Shown here piece after piece: positions 53,821-63,286 of a stretch of DNA of 64,000 nt (its first letter is position 1; every line of letters starts with the position of its first letter). Position numbers and translations under genes: made by a program. Below the pieces are notes generated by a model. The model saw only the letters and a list, made by a program, of their open reading frames with translations. It was not told where the DNA came from and searched no databases. The DNA lies in assembly GCF_011602485.2 (NCBI RefSeq), contig NZ_CP050022.2:3244001-3308000 (forward strand), given 5' to 3'. Source of the DNA: Bradyrhizobium sp. 1(2017) (GTDB lineage Bacteria > Pseudomonadota > Alphaproteobacteria > Rhizobiales > Xanthobacteraceae).

Positions 53821-54324
53821 TCAAGCCGCTGGGCGCGCCGCCTCGCTGGCGAGCGCGTCGCGCAGCACTTTTTCCTTGGTCTCGTCCAGGGAGGTCTTCA
53901 GCACGATCCCGCCGGCGTCCTTGATTTCCTTGAGGACCTTGTCCGCAGTCATGTGCTTGATCAGGACGAACAGCGCCGCGTTGCCGGGCTGAAGGGTTTT
54001 GGACAGATCCTTCATGAAGGCGTCGTCGATGCCGAAATCGGACAGCGCGCCGCCGAGCGCGCCGGATGCAGCGCCCACTGCAACACCGATAATCGGGTTC
54101 AGGAACAGCACACCGATCAGGAGCCCCCAGAAGCTCCCCGTCATCGCGCCGACCGCGGTCGTGTTGACGAGCTGATTGAGCTTGATGCCGCCGGAGTCGG
54201 TTTTGACTGCGATCACCGCGTCGCTGATGGTGATCAGATACTCCTTCTGCAATTTGAAGAGGCGTTGACGTACATCTTCGGCTTTCGCTTCGGACGGATA
54301 CACGATCGCTACTAGATCGGACAT
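53821..54324 (-). CDS. DUF1269 domain membrane protein
   Basis: 167 residues. It starts MSDLVAIVYPSEAKAEDVRQ, then has a glycine-rich membrane hairpin: GAMTGSFWGLLIGVLFLNP and IIGVAVGAASGALGGALSDF. It continues with GIDDAFMKDLSKTLQPGNAA, typical of DUF1269. The tail is rich in Lys and Ala. AGGAGG precedes the ATG at 54324; a GTG at 54330 is less likely. These proteins are often seen near stress or ion-transport genes, as here. The function is unknown. Confidence 0.87.
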   Translation of the reverse strand: MSDLVAIVYPSEAKAEDVRQRLFKLQKEYLITISDAVIAVKTDSGGIKLNQLVNTTAVGAMTGSFWGLLIGVLFLNPIIGVAVGAASGALGGALSDFGIDDAFMKDLSKTLQPGNAALFVLIKHMTADKVLKEIKDAGGIVLKTSLDETKEKVLRDALASEAARPAA

Positions 54325-54509
54325 GGACACCTCCTGCTGGATCGCGCTCGGCCAATGCGGCTGCTAGGCGCACGTCTTGAGATTAACTATCGGCCCGCGC
54401 GCGCGGCATCGGAGGAAACCCTGAGGCGCCGGGATGAATGTTCCTGATCATCCGAACCGGAGAATTCTTCTACTCGCCCGGCAGGCCACCGACTCATGCG
54501 ATCGTTTGC

Positions 54510-56291
54510 TCAGGGAGCCAGGAACATGAGCGCGCCGAGCAGCAGCGCCAGCATCAGAAGGCAGATGCTGGCCACCGGCCACTGGCAAAGGACCTCGTTC
54601 GCCCCCTCGACAATCCGTCCGAATGCCAGGCAAGTGCGTCGGAAAGGACCGAGCGGTCGCATGAGGGGCTTCCAGGCGGTCGAAGACGTGTGCGGATGCG
54701 GCCAGGGACTAAGCAGGATTGCCAATACGGCGCCTCCCATGATCGGCAGAAGTAATTTGGATAGCATCTCAGGGATAAAGAGACCCGATTTGCCTTCGTA
54801 GCTGATTGGCAGATACCGCTCCCAGGGCAACAGGCCGAGCAGCAATGAGCATAGCGCGAGAAGAAGCGGCGCCATGTCCCGAATGCGCGGCGTGACAGGA
54901 CCAGCCGAGGCAAGCGACTGACCTGACGGTGCGAGCGCATACGCGAGGACGAGCATGACGTAGGCAGCCGTAAACATTCCGCCAACCTGGATCACGACCA
55001 CCCACCACCACTGCTCCTTGTCGGCCGCCGCCTGGAGCAACAGGTCCTTCGCGAGGGATGCACCACTTGGTTGTATGCCCATCAAGGCGACGCCGCCCAA
55101 TGCAAAGGCCAGGACGCTTAAGGGCAGGGCCCGCGCGGCCCCGCGCAGCTCCGCGATGCGATCGTGACCGAGCGCCGCGTAGATTGATCCGACGGCCATG
55201 AACATCGCTGCCTTCGCGGTCGCATGAGAGATCGCCTGCAGCAGGCCGCCCGCCAACGCGTCGCCACTCTCAAGCCTGCCTGAAGCATCGAATGCAAGCG
55301 GAAACATCAGGAAGAGATATCCGATCTGGGCCAGCGTCGAATATGCGATCAAAAGCTTGAGGCGCTCCTGTCGCAGCGCGACGATGCTGGCGAACACGAT
55401 TGCTGCGGCTCCCAGCGCAGCAAGCAGCTGTGATGCGGCGAAACCAGGCAGGCCGGGCATGACGTTGAACCAAAGCCGTACAATGATGAAGAAGGACCCC
55501 TTCACGACTAGGCCGGACAGGATGGCACTGGCGGCGGCCGGCGCGCCAGCATGGGCGGGCGGTAGCCAAAGGTGCAGCGGAAAAAGCGCAGTCTTCGCCA
55601 GAAGGCCCGTTGTCATCAATGCCGCGGCAACAAGCGCAGCAGGCTCTGGCCCAACGCGTCGCGACAGCAGCACGATGTCAAGTGTGCCATGGAGGCCATA
55701 GAACAGCGCCGTGCCCAGCAAGTAGAGGACCGAACCGAGCAATGCAAAGAGCAGATATCGCATGGCGGCGCGCAGCGTCTCCGGTCGGCCATCGAGCGAG
55801 ACCAGCGGCACCGCGGCAAATGTCAGCAATTCGAGGGCAACATAGAGGGTGAAGAGATCCCCACCGACGAAAATTGCGTTCAGCGCCCCCCAGATCGCCA
55901 GCAGCAAGATCCAGAACGCGAACGATGCACGCGCTTGCGTCGTCGCGGGACCAAAGTCAGTTGTAGCGAAGATGGCCACTGCGGAGATCACGACCGCCGT
56001 CGCCGCGAGCATCACCGCTGACAATCCGTCCGCCCGTAGCGCGACACCCAGCGGTGGCGTCCAGCCGCCAAGCAGATAAGAGAGCGGGCCATCATGCTGT
56101 GGTAGCGCGAGGAGGATAGCGGCGGCAATCGCGAGCCCAAGCGGAATGGCTGCGAGCACGACCAGCCGGACGTAGCGGACGCCAAGAACAAAAGCCAGCA
56201 GAATGCCCGCGACCGGGACGACGATCGAGAGCACGAGCAGGAGACCACCTGTGGTCGTCTCGGCAGCCGACGTTGCGTCAGGGGGGAGCAT
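54510..56291 (-). CDS. mnhD: Mrp-type cation/H+ antiporter subunit D (NuoM/N-like)
   Basis: 593 residues with about fourteen membrane segments. It is the antiporter-like subunit homologous to NuoM/N. Conserved proton-path regions are LYVALELLTFAAVPLVSLD (Glu in TM5), LLAKTALFPLHLWLPPAHAG (Lys in TM7 and the following His) and QAISHATAKAAMFMAVGSIY (Lys/His region). The start overlaps the subunit C stop. It is the only large antiporter-like subunit here, since no MrpA with its 14-segment part is encoded. The C-terminus is extended relative to many MrpD proteins. GC content and operon structure match the neighbours. Confidence 0.88.
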   Translation of the reverse strand: MLPPDATSAAETTTGGLLLVLSIVVPVAGILLAFVLGVRYVRLVVLAAIPLGLAIAAAILLALPQHDGPLSYLLGGWTPPLGVALRADGLSAVMLAATAVVISAVAIFATTDFGPATTQARASFAFWILLLAIWGALNAIFVGGDLFTLYVALELLTFAAVPLVSLDGRPETLRAAMRYLLFALLGSVLYLLGTALFYGLHGTLDIVLLSRRVGPEPAALVAAALMTTGLLAKTALFPLHLWLPPAHAGAPAAASAILSGLVVKGSFFIIVRLWFNVMPGLPGFAASQLLAALGAAAIVFASIVALRQERLKLLIAYSTLAQIGYLFLMFPLAFDASGRLESGDALAGGLLQAISHATAKAAMFMAVGSIYAALGHDRIAELRGAARALPLSVLAFALGGVALMGIQPSGASLAKDLLLQAAADKEQWWWVVVIQVGGMFTAAYVMLVLAYALAPSGQSLASAGPVTPRIRDMAPLLLALCSLLLGLLPWERYLPISYEGKSGLFIPEMLSKLLLPIMGGAVLAILLSPWPHPHTSSTAWKPLMRPLGPFRRTCLAFGRIVEGANEVLCQWPVASICLLMLALLLGALMFLAP

Positions 56292-56632
56292 CAGCCACCG
56301 GACGGATCGGGGCCGACGCGCGTGGGCTCGCCACCGCGCAGCGACGTGGAGCCGGAAGTCTGGAACAACCGCAGCAACAGGGCGATCGTCAACGCGGTTG
56401 CGGAAAATGCGACGACGACCCCGGTAATCACCAGGGCCTGCGGCACCGGATCGTTGCCAAAGCCCGCTGCCGCCCCCCGCCGTCCGACGATGCCGAACAG
56501 GAGGAATACGCCGCTGCCCAGAAGATTGAATGCGATGACCTTACGAAGCGGTTGCGGATTCGTGATCAGGCCATAGAGCCCGAGCCCGACTGCGGCTGCA
56601 GCGCACAACCCGAACACCGTGACGCCGCTCAT
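56291..56632 (-). CDS. mnhC: Mrp-type antiporter subunit C (NuoK-like)
   Basis: 113 residues with three membrane segments: VTVFGLCAAAAVGLGLYGLI, VIAFNLLGSGVFLLFGIVG and DPVPQALVITGVVVAFSATA. The pattern PVPQALVITGIVV is the family signature of NuoK-like MrpC. The start at 56632 overlaps the subunit B stop; the frame is open to 56890. Its stop overlaps the subunit D start. It is smaller than NuoK and lacks nothing obvious. Confidence 0.9.
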   Translation of the reverse strand: MSGVTVFGLCAAAAVGLGLYGLITNPQPLRKVIAFNLLGSGVFLLFGIVGRRGAAAGFGNDPVPQALVITGVVVAFSATALTIALLLRLFQTSGSTSLRGGEPTRVGPDPSGG

Positions 56633-57576
56633 GGCTCCGTGCTCCGTTCCGGTGCACCGGCGAGCAGCAGGCCGAGTGTCGCCGCGATCGTCAGGACCAT
56701 GGCAACCTCGATGCCCAGGATCAGTGGCTTGGCGAACGTCGGTGGATAGCCGAGGAATGCCGGACCAAAATGGATGCCGCCGAGGCCGACAAGAAGGAAC
56801 AGGCCGGGGCCGGCGATCAGGACGAGCCTCAGCAATCGGTTGCTTACGGGTGGCGTGTCCGCCAATCCTGCCATGATGACCAACAGCCACATGGCCGCAA
56901 GAATTGCGCCGCCCTGAAAGGCTCCCCCAGGGTGGTTGGCTCCCGTCCAGAAGACATAGATGCCCACGACGATGCCGACTGGCGGCAACAAGCGAGCCAG
57001 AAACGCGAGGATCCCGCGTGGATCCGACCGATGGCGTGGTCCGGGGCGTCCGTCCCAGGCGCGGTCCGATGCAAGCGACCAGACACCTACGATCGCCAGC
57101 AGGAGTACGACTTTTTCGAGCATGGTATCCATCGCGCGAAACGCCATGAGCACATTGGTGACGGGATTGGCCAAGCCCGTCGCGGAGGCATTCGCAACCG
57201 CCGCCGGCGCGAGCGTGGGTGCAGGTTCGGGCAATTGCAGCACCGCGCTTGCGATCGCCGCCGCGACCGCCGCGGAGAGCGCCGCCGCGCCAAGGCGCAC
57301 GCCCTTGCCGGGTACTTCCGCCGCAGCCATCACCTCGGTCGCCCGCAGTCGCGCGGCTGCACCCAGCAGCAGCACGCCGCCAAGTCCTCCGCCGATTGCA
57401 GCTTCAGTCAAGGCAACATCGACCGCGTCGAGACGCACCCAAATGAGCGCCACTAGGAGCCCGTAAACGATGAAACCCACGGCCGCCGCATAAGTATCGC
57501 GGGCTACGATCGTCCAGATTCCCAGCCCCAACACCACGGCCGCGAGCATAATCTCGAGGAACGTTGCGAAGGTCAT
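56629..57576 (-). CDS. fused DUF4040 (MrpA C-terminal-like) and MnhB-like subunit
   Basis: 315 residues. Residues about 1-90 resemble the DUF4040/MbhD part that ends MrpA in other systems (GFIVYGLLVALIWVRLDAVD, then VALTEAAIGGGLGGVLLLGA). Residues about 190-310 are MnhB: LLPPVGIVVGIYVFWTGANH, PGGAFQGGAILAAMWLLVIM and a C-terminal GIEVAMVLTIAATLGLLLAG. Joining them replaces the usual separate MrpA C-terminus and MrpB. The start at 57576 overlaps subunit G; the frame is open to 57924. Four or more membrane segments per half are seen. The split point is estimated. Confidence 0.85.
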   Translation of the reverse strand: MTFATFLEIMLAAVVLGLGIWTIVARDTYAAAVGFIVYGLLVALIWVRLDAVDVALTEAAIGGGLGGVLLLGAAARLRATEVMAAAEVPGKGVRLGAAALSAAVAAAIASAVLQLPEPAPTLAPAAVANASATGLANPVTNVLMAFRAMDTMLEKVVLLLAIVGVWSLASDRAWDGRPGPRHRSDPRGILAFLARLLPPVGIVVGIYVFWTGANHPGGAFQGGAILAAMWLLVIMAGLADTPPVSNRLLRLVLIAGPGLFLLVGLGGIHFGPAFLGYPPTFAKPLILGIEVAMVLTIAATLGLLLAGAPERSTEP

Positions 57577-57866
57577 CTCGTTGGCTCGTCCTGACGCGCA
57601 GTGCGCGCGATGAGTTGGGAGACCGTCGCGCCGGCCAGCAGCCCGAGCAGCCAGATGCTGAGGAGCTTCAACCCGTCGCGTACACTTCCAGCCTGCGGGA
57701 GAAGCCCCAGCACGACGAGACCCAGGCCGAGATTGTCGGCCTTGGAGAGTGCGTGCAGGCGCGTCAGAGTGTCCGGGAAACGAAGCAGGCCGACCGTGCC
57801 AGCGAGAAAAAAGAACGCGCCGGCCGAAACGGCGACAATCGTCATCGTGTCGAGTGCGAAGCTCAT
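57573..57866 (-). CDS. mnhG: Mrp-type antiporter subunit G
   Basis: 97 residues with three membrane segments. Family features are VSAGAFFFLAGTVGLLRFPD and TRLHALSKADNLGLGLVVLG, the second carrying the conserved RxHxxxKxxxxG pattern. The start overlaps the subunit F stop by four bases and its end overlaps the fused DUF4040/B gene. Length is typical for MnhG/MrpG. Confidence 0.92.
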   Translation of the reverse strand: MSFALDTMTIVAVSAGAFFFLAGTVGLLRFPDTLTRLHALSKADNLGLGLVVLGLLPQAGSVRDGLKLLSIWLLGLLAGATVSQLIARTARQDEPTR

Positions 57867-58153
57867 CGATCCTCCCCTGACGCGGCCTCGTCAGCTTCAA
57901 GATGGGCGCGCCCCTTCTTGACAAAGGCGATGGAAGCGAAGGTGGCGAGAAGTGCGAGCGTTAACGCGACGTCGATTGCTGCGGGCACGCCCGTCACCGT
58001 GCCGAGCAGCAGCAAGGCTGCGATACCTCCGGTCCCGATCAACTGCGCTGCCATCATGCGGTCGGCGTCTCCAGGGCCCCGCAGAATGGGCACGAGCCCA
58101 AGCGCGACCATCACGAGAATGAAGCCGAGGGCAGCGGTCAGGAACTCAGCCAC
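57863..58153 (-). CDS. mnhF: Mrp-type antiporter subunit F
   Basis: 96 residues with three membrane segments (FLTAALGFILVMVALGLVPI, QLIGTGGIAALLLLGTVTGV, AIDVALTLALLATFASIAFV). RGPGDADRMMAAQLIGTGGI is the MnhF signature, with the Asp in DR conserved. The start is a GTG at 58153, which overlaps the subunit E stop. The frame is open to 58393. Its end overlaps subunit G. Confidence 0.9.
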   Translation of the reverse strand: MAEFLTAALGFILVMVALGLVPILRGPGDADRMMAAQLIGTGGIAALLLLGTVTGVPAAIDVALTLALLATFASIAFVKKGRAHLEADEAASGEDR

Positions 58154-58643
58154 CGTCGAGCACTCGGGCCAACGCAGCTTCCTCCGCTGCAAGCTGGGCC
58201 GCGATAGGCTGCCCGACATCGAGACAGTGGTAGATGAGCTGCTCCTCTTCATCTCCGGTTGGCACAGTACCAGGCAACAGGCTGGTGAGCGTGGCGAACA
58301 CGTTGCGACGCTCACCACGTGGAAGCTCGGTCGGGTAGAGCACGAACCCCGGGTGCAGGGGCAGCCGCGGATCGAGCGCGCGCCTTGCGACATCTACACT
58401 GGCAACGACGGACTCGCAGAAAAAGCGCAACGCTAGTTGTGCCATGGCGATCGGCGAGCGGCGCTGGGTGCCGGGCGCCAGGAGGCGCAGGCTCGTCCAG
58501 GTTGCCGCGATAACCGCTGCTGCCGCGGCAGGAAGGTCGACGGGATCGACGCCGGCAAGCACGAGCCAGAGGCAGAGAAACCATACCGCGCGCGATGCTG
58601 CGCTCGTCACCGCGGCCGCATGTTCATGGACGCCCCCGGGCAT
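58146..58643 (-). CDS. mnhE: Mrp-type antiporter subunit E
   Basis: 165 residues. Two N-terminal membrane segments (AVWFLCLWLVLAGVDPVDLP, AAAAAVIAATWTSLRLL) are followed by a cytoplasmic domain. It contains ALRFFCESVVASVDVARRAL and the family segment FATLTSLLPGTVPTGDEEEQ. MnhE is needed for assembly and function of Mrp complexes. It is the first gene of the leftward six-gene operon E-F-G-(DUF4040/B)-C-D. The start is an ATG following GGGAGG; no regulator was found upstream. Confidence 0.88.
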   Translation of the reverse strand: MPGGVHEHAAAVTSAASRAVWFLCLWLVLAGVDPVDLPAAAAAVIAATWTSLRLLAPGTQRRSPIAMAQLALRFFCESVVASVDVARRALDPRLPLHPGFVLYPTELPRGERRNVFATLTSLLPGTVPTGDEEEQLIYHCLDVGQPIAAQLAAEEAALARVLDGG

Positions 58644-59120
58644 CTGAAACCTCCCTGGTCCATCGAGTCGATTGAAGCGTCATTCGAGCGCCAGTTGCGG
58701 CGCCCACCCGGGGACTCTTCCGTCATCACGCCATGACGGCTTCGACGGCTGTCGGCCACGAGTTCCACCAGCATTGCATCGCGCGATCACCTTGCTTGAA
58801 GCCTGCACCATGCGCTCTCAGTGGATTCCGGGATATCGGGTGATTGCCTGATCAAGGCCAAGGAATCCCCTAGGAGATTTTCGCCACTATCGGCGGCCTC
58901 AATTGGGCCGAGCGACGGGCGTTTGCCTGATTTGGCTCAACGCGGCAGACCACGATTACATCCGCCAGTACCGGGTAGATTTACTGATACCTGGGACCTA
59001 TTCCTTGGGCAAAAGTACTGGGTGGCGATGCTGAGAACTCCAATCTCGCCCGAATGCTAACCTGTCGCTCTGATGCAGTTGACCGGCCGGGCGAAGCTTG
59101 CGGAATTCGAAGGGGTAGTC
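58644..59120. other. divergent region between the Mrp operon and the RND efflux genes
   Basis: 477 bases with no convincing gene. Promoters of both operons are expected here. Some AT-richer patches occur near 58820-58880 and 58980-59040, but no regulator palindrome was identified by eye. No TetR-family gene lies next to the RND genes. Confidence 0.35.
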
Positions 59121-60233
59121 ATGGCTATTGCCGGCGGCCGAACGACACCAAGATCCATGCTCGAGGGGGTGCTCATGGCGGCGCTATCCTCACTCGTGTT
59201 GGCAGCCTGCAACCGAGACGCGGGAACGGCGACTACGCCGACACCGCGCGCGGTACGGACGGTGACTGTCGAGAAGCGCGAGACGTCAACACCGCTGACC
59301 TTTAGCGGCCGAATCGAAGCCGAAGATGAAGTGAGCATCGCATTCCGGATTTCGGGGCGCCTTTCGGCGAACGACACCAAGATCGGCGACCGCGTCAAGG
59401 CCGGGCAGGTATTGGCGCGATTGGAGCCACAGAACGAGCTGAACGCGCTGCGACAGGCGCAAGCCGCCCTTGCCGCCGCTCAGGGCCAGCTGACGCAGGC
59501 GCGAAATCATTTCGATCGCCAGCAGACCTTGCTGGGACAGGGATGGACCACGCGCGCCAATTTCGATGCGGCAACCCAGGCCCAACAGACCGCGCAGTCC
59601 CAGGTGGACGCAGCCGAAGCTCAGCTCAACTCCGCACACGACCTGGTCGGCTTCACCGAAGTCAAGGCCGATGCACCGGGCGTAATCACCGCGACGGGGC
59701 CTGGTGCCGGCGAAGTCGTCCAGGCCGGGCAGATGATAGCCAGGATTGCCCGACAGGATGGCCGCGACGCGGTCTTTGATGTTCCCGCCCAATTGATCCG
59801 GTCGGGATCGGCCGATCCGCAAATCACTGTCAGTCTCGCGGATGACCCGACGATAACGGCACAAGGCCGTATCCGGGAAGTCGCCGCGCAAGCCAGTCCT
59901 GTAACCCGGACCTTCGAGGTCAAGGTCGGGCTGACGGATCCACCGGCCGCGATGCGACTCGGTGCGACCGTCGTGGGGCGGGTCAAAACGAATGCGGGGC
60001 CCATGATCGACATTCCGGCGACGGCCTTGACCAAGATGAATCAGCAGCCCGCCGTTTGGGTTGTCGATCCATCGGCCAAAACGGTCTCAATCCGCAACGT
60101 CGATGTGGCGCGGTTCGACGAGGCGCAAGCGATTATTTCCCAGGGACTTGATACCGGCGAAATAATCGTCACGGCCGGAGTCCAGGCACTTCATCCGGGT
60201 CAAAAGGTCCGGGTGCTCGGGGCAGAGCCATGA
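59121..60233 (+). CDS. RND efflux periplasmic adaptor lipoprotein
   Basis: 370 residues. The N-terminal signal ends in a lipobox (SSLVLAAC), so the protein is probably a lipoprotein of the periplasmic side of the inner membrane. The split lipoyl domain has GRIEAEDEVSIAFRISGRLS and GDRVKAGQVLARLEP; the helical hairpin has ALAAAQGQLTQARNHFDRQQ. The other half is TEVKADAPGVITATGPGAGE. It is the MFP partner of the RND pump encoded next, with overlapping start (ATGA). ATG at 59121 has AAGGGG upstream; the frame is open to 59073. No outer membrane factor is adjacent, so a shared TolC is likely. Confidence 0.92.
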   Translation: MAIAGGRTTPRSMLEGVLMAALSSLVLAACNRDAGTATTPTPRAVRTVTVEKRETSTPLTFSGRIEAEDEVSIAFRISGRLSANDTKIGDRVKAGQVLARLEPQNELNALRQAQAALAAAQGQLTQARNHFDRQQTLLGQGWTTRANFDAATQAQQTAQSQVDAAEAQLNSAHDLVGFTEVKADAPGVITATGPGAGEVVQAGQMIARIARQDGRDAVFDVPAQLIRSGSADPQITVSLADDPTITAQGRIREVAAQASPVTRTFEVKVGLTDPPAAMRLGATVVGRVKTNAGPMIDIPATALTKMNQQPAVWVVDPSAKTVSIRNVDVARFDEAQAIISQGLDTGEIIVTAGVQALHPGQKVRVLGAEP

Positions 60234-63200
60234 ATCTCTCCGATTGGGCCCTCAGGCACCGCTCGCTCGTCGTCTACATGATGATCGTGGCAGTGGTCGC
60301 CGGCGTGCTGTCCTATTACCGGCTCGGCCGGAACGAGGATCCCGCGTTCATCATCAAGACCATGGTCGTTCAGGCTGCCTGGCCGGGTGCATCCGTCGAA
60401 GAAACGATGAAGCAGGTGACGGAGCGGCTCGAACGCCAGCTTCAGGAAACGCCTCATCTGGATTTTCTGCGCAGCTTCACCCGGGCAGGCGTCACGACCA
60501 TCTTTGTAAATCTGCAAGGAAGTGCCAGTGCCAAGCAAGTCTCCGACACCTGGTATGAGGTCCGGAAGTCTGTCGGCGACATGCGCCACACGCTGCCTGC
60601 CGGTGTTATCGGGCCCGGCTTCAACGACGATTTCGGCGACACGTTCGGAATAATCTATGGCTTTACCAGCGACGGCTTCACACAGCGCGAACTGCGCGAC
60701 CGTGTCGAGGATATCCGCTCCAGGCTGCTTCTTGTGCGTGACGTGTCAAAGATCGAGCTGCTGGGCGCGCAGGACGAAGTGATTTTCGTCGAGTTTTCCA
60801 AGCAGCAGCTTGCGACTCTGGGGGTCGATCGATCGGCTCTGGTTGCGGCGCTGCAGGCGCAAAACTTCGTGCGGCCGGCCGGAATGATCCAGACCGGCTC
60901 CGAAAGCATTTCGCTTCGGGTGTCGGGAGGCTTCTCGTCCGAGCAGGACATTGCCAACATCAACTTTGCCGCAGGTGGTCGCATGCTCCGCTTGAGCGAC
61001 ATCGCGCGGGTGCGGCGCGGTTATACCGACCCACCCCAGCCGATGTTTCGCATCAACGGCCACCCGGCCATCGGGCTTGCCATTTCTATGCGGGAGGGCG
61101 GCGACATTCTCGCGCTCGGCGCAAATATCAAGAAGGCAATGGAGCAGATCACTACGGATCTGCCGATCGGCATCGAGCCGAGCCTGGTCGCGGACCAATC
61201 GGTCGTCGTGCACAATGCGATCGGCGAGTTCATGACGTCGCTACTGCAGGCGATCGCGATCATTCTCGCCGTCAGCTTCATCAGTCTCGGCGTACGTCCC
61301 GGCCTCATTATCGCGCTTGCGATTCCATTGACGCTCGCGATCGTGTTTCCGATCATGGAGCTCGCCCGCATCGATATGCAGCGAATATCCCTTGGTGCGC
61401 TGATCATTGCGCTTGCCCTGCTCGTCGACGACGCGATGACGACTACCGACGCCACGCTTACGCGGTTGGCACAGGGCGGTAGCAAGGTCGAGGCTGCGAC
61501 CTACGCATTCCGGACCCACGCCTTCGCCATGCTGGCGGGGACGCTGGTGACGATTGCCGGGTTCATTCCGGTCGGCTTTGCCGCCAGCTCGGCGGGCGAA
61601 TATACCTTCTCGCTGTTTGCCGTGGTCACCATCGCACTGCTCGTGTCCTGGTTCGTTGCAGTCATCTTCACGCCTTTGCTGGGCGCCGTCATTCTGGTTC
61701 CGCCAAAGCAGAACAACGCCGATTCGCCCGGCAGGATCTACCGGCTGTATCGAAACTTCCTCACATCCGCGATGCGGGCAAAATGGTTGACGATCCTCGT
61801 GTCACTGGCGCTGTTCGTCGCATCCCTTCTCGCGCTCCCTCTCATCCCGCGTCAGTTCTTTCCGTCGTCCGATCGACCGGAACTGCTTGTCGATCTCAGC
61901 CTGCCGCAGAACTCATCGATCTATGCGAGCGAAACGGCCGCCAAACGCCTCGACACGAAGTTGACAGGAGATCCGGATGTCGCGCACTGGAGCACTTACG
62001 TGGGTCGCGGTGCCATTCGCTTCTATCTGCCACTTAATGTCCAGCTACCCAATGATTTCTTCACGCAAGCGATTGTCGTTGCAAAAGACGTCGCGGCTCG
62101 CGAGCGCTTGCATGCGAAACTTGAGAAATTCCTGGCCGAGGAGTTTCCAAACGCGATTTCGTACATTTCTCCGCTCGAGCTCGGCCCCCCGGTTGGATGG
62201 CCGGTGCAGTATCGGGTCAGCGGTCCTGACATAGGGCGGGTCCGTGAGATCGCGCTCAAGGTGGCGCAGATCGTGTCCGCCAATCCCCAGGCCAAGCAGG
62301 TAAACTTCGACTGGATGGAGCCCGACCGCCAGGTGCGTATTCGCGTCGATCAGGATGAAGCGCGTCTTCTCGGGCTCGGCTCGCAGGCGATCGCAACCGT
62401 CCTGAACACCGTCATATCCGGCAGCCCGGTTACCCAGGTTCGCGACGATATCTATCTGGTCAACGTGTTGGCGCGCGCAACCGACGAAGAGCGTGTGTCG
62501 CTGGCCAACCTGCGGACCTTGCAGGTGCCGCTGCCGGGCGGGCAAACGGTCCCGCTCAGTCAGTTTGCTACCTTCGAGTATGACCAGGAATTTCCTCTGA
62601 TCTGGCGACGTGACCGCGTTCCGACACTGACGGTCCAAGCTGCCATCGCCGGCGACACACTGCCGGACGCGGTGGTGGACTCGCTTTCGCCCGCGATAGA
62701 GAATCTGAAGAAGACGCTCCCCGCATCATACGATGTGGTTGTCGGCGGCACCGTGGAAGAAAGCCGGAAGTCGCAAGCTTCCGTCATGGCTGTGATACCC
62801 TTGATGCTGTTCGTGATGTTCACGATTCTCATGGTTCAGCTGCAGAGCTTCGCACGATTATTCATGGTCGTGAGCGTGGCGCCGCTCGGCTTGATAGGTG
62901 TCATTGCGGCGCTGATGCTTTTCGGCAGACCCCTGGGTTTCGTCGCCATTCTCGGCGTCCTGGCGCTGATCGGCATGATCAGCAAGAACGCGGTGATCCT
63001 GATCGGTCAGATTGAAGCCGAGCGGGCTCAAGGGAAGACGCCCTGGGAAGCCGCGGTGGATGCGAGCAGCTCCCGCTTCCGTCCCATCATGTTGACGGCC
63101 GTGTCCACGGTCCTCGGCATGATACCAATCGCCCCGACGGTGTTCTGGGGACCGATGGCCTTTGCGATCATGGGCGGCCTGCTGGTCGCGACCGTTTTGA

Positions 63201-63286
63201 CGCTGGTTTTCCTGCCGACCCTTTATGTGACCTGGTTCGGGAACAAGGGGCCAGCCGATGCTCCGGCCGTATCAACGCCACCTTGA
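60230..63286 (+). CDS. RND-family efflux permease (AcrB-like)
   Basis: 1018 residues, full length for a hydrophobe/amphiphile RND pump. Features are the N-terminal WALRHRSLVVYMMIVAVVAG, then a large periplasmic domain. The TM4 motif is LALLVDDAMTTTDATLTRLA with the proton-relay Asp pair. A second half with VEESRKSQASVMAVIPLMLF follows, then TM10-11 with SKNAVILIGQIEAERAQGKT carrying the conserved Lys. FRPIMLTAVSTVLGMIPIAP is a late family stretch. Usual residues AIVVVEN after DD are replaced by AMTTTDA, as in several soluble-drug or acriflavin-type relatives. It works with the adaptor encoded just before. Confidence 0.93.
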   Translation: MNLSDWALRHRSLVVYMMIVAVVAGVLSYYRLGRNEDPAFIIKTMVVQAAWPGASVEETMKQVTERLERQLQETPHLDFLRSFTRAGVTTIFVNLQGSASAKQVSDTWYEVRKSVGDMRHTLPAGVIGPGFNDDFGDTFGIIYGFTSDGFTQRELRDRVEDIRSRLLLVRDVSKIELLGAQDEVIFVEFSKQQLATLGVDRSALVAALQAQNFVRPAGMIQTGSESISLRVSGGFSSEQDIANINFAAGGRMLRLSDIARVRRGYTDPPQPMFRINGHPAIGLAISMREGGDILALGANIKKAMEQITTDLPIGIEPSLVADQSVVVHNAIGEFMTSLLQAIAIILAVSFISLGVRPGLIIALAIPLTLAIVFPIMELARIDMQRISLGALIIALALLVDDAMTTTDATLTRLAQGGSKVEAATYAFRTHAFAMLAGTLVTIAGFIPVGFAASSAGEYTFSLFAVVTIALLVSWFVAVIFTPLLGAVILVPPKQNNADSPGRIYRLYRNFLTSAMRAKWLTILVSLALFVASLLALPLIPRQFFPSSDRPELLVDLSLPQNSSIYASETAAKRLDTKLTGDPDVAHWSTYVGRGAIRFYLPLNVQLPNDFFTQAIVVAKDVAARERLHAKLEKFLAEEFPNAISYISPLELGPPVGWPVQYRVSGPDIGRVREIALKVAQIVSANPQAKQVNFDWMEPDRQVRIRVDQDEARLLGLGSQAIATVLNTVISGSPVTQVRDDIYLVNVLARATDEERVSLANLRTLQVPLPGGQTVPLSQFATFEYDQEFPLIWRRDRVPTLTVQAAIAGDTLPDAVVDSLSPAIENLKKTLPASYDVVVGGTVEESRKSQASVMAVIPLMLFVMFTILMVQLQSFARLFMVVSVAPLGLIGVIAALMLFGRPLGFVAILGVLALIGMISKNAVILIGQIEAERAQGKTPWEAAVDASSSRFRPIMLTAVSTVLGMIPIAPTVFWGPMAFAIMGGLLVATVLTLVFLPTLYVTWFGNKGPADAPAVSTPP

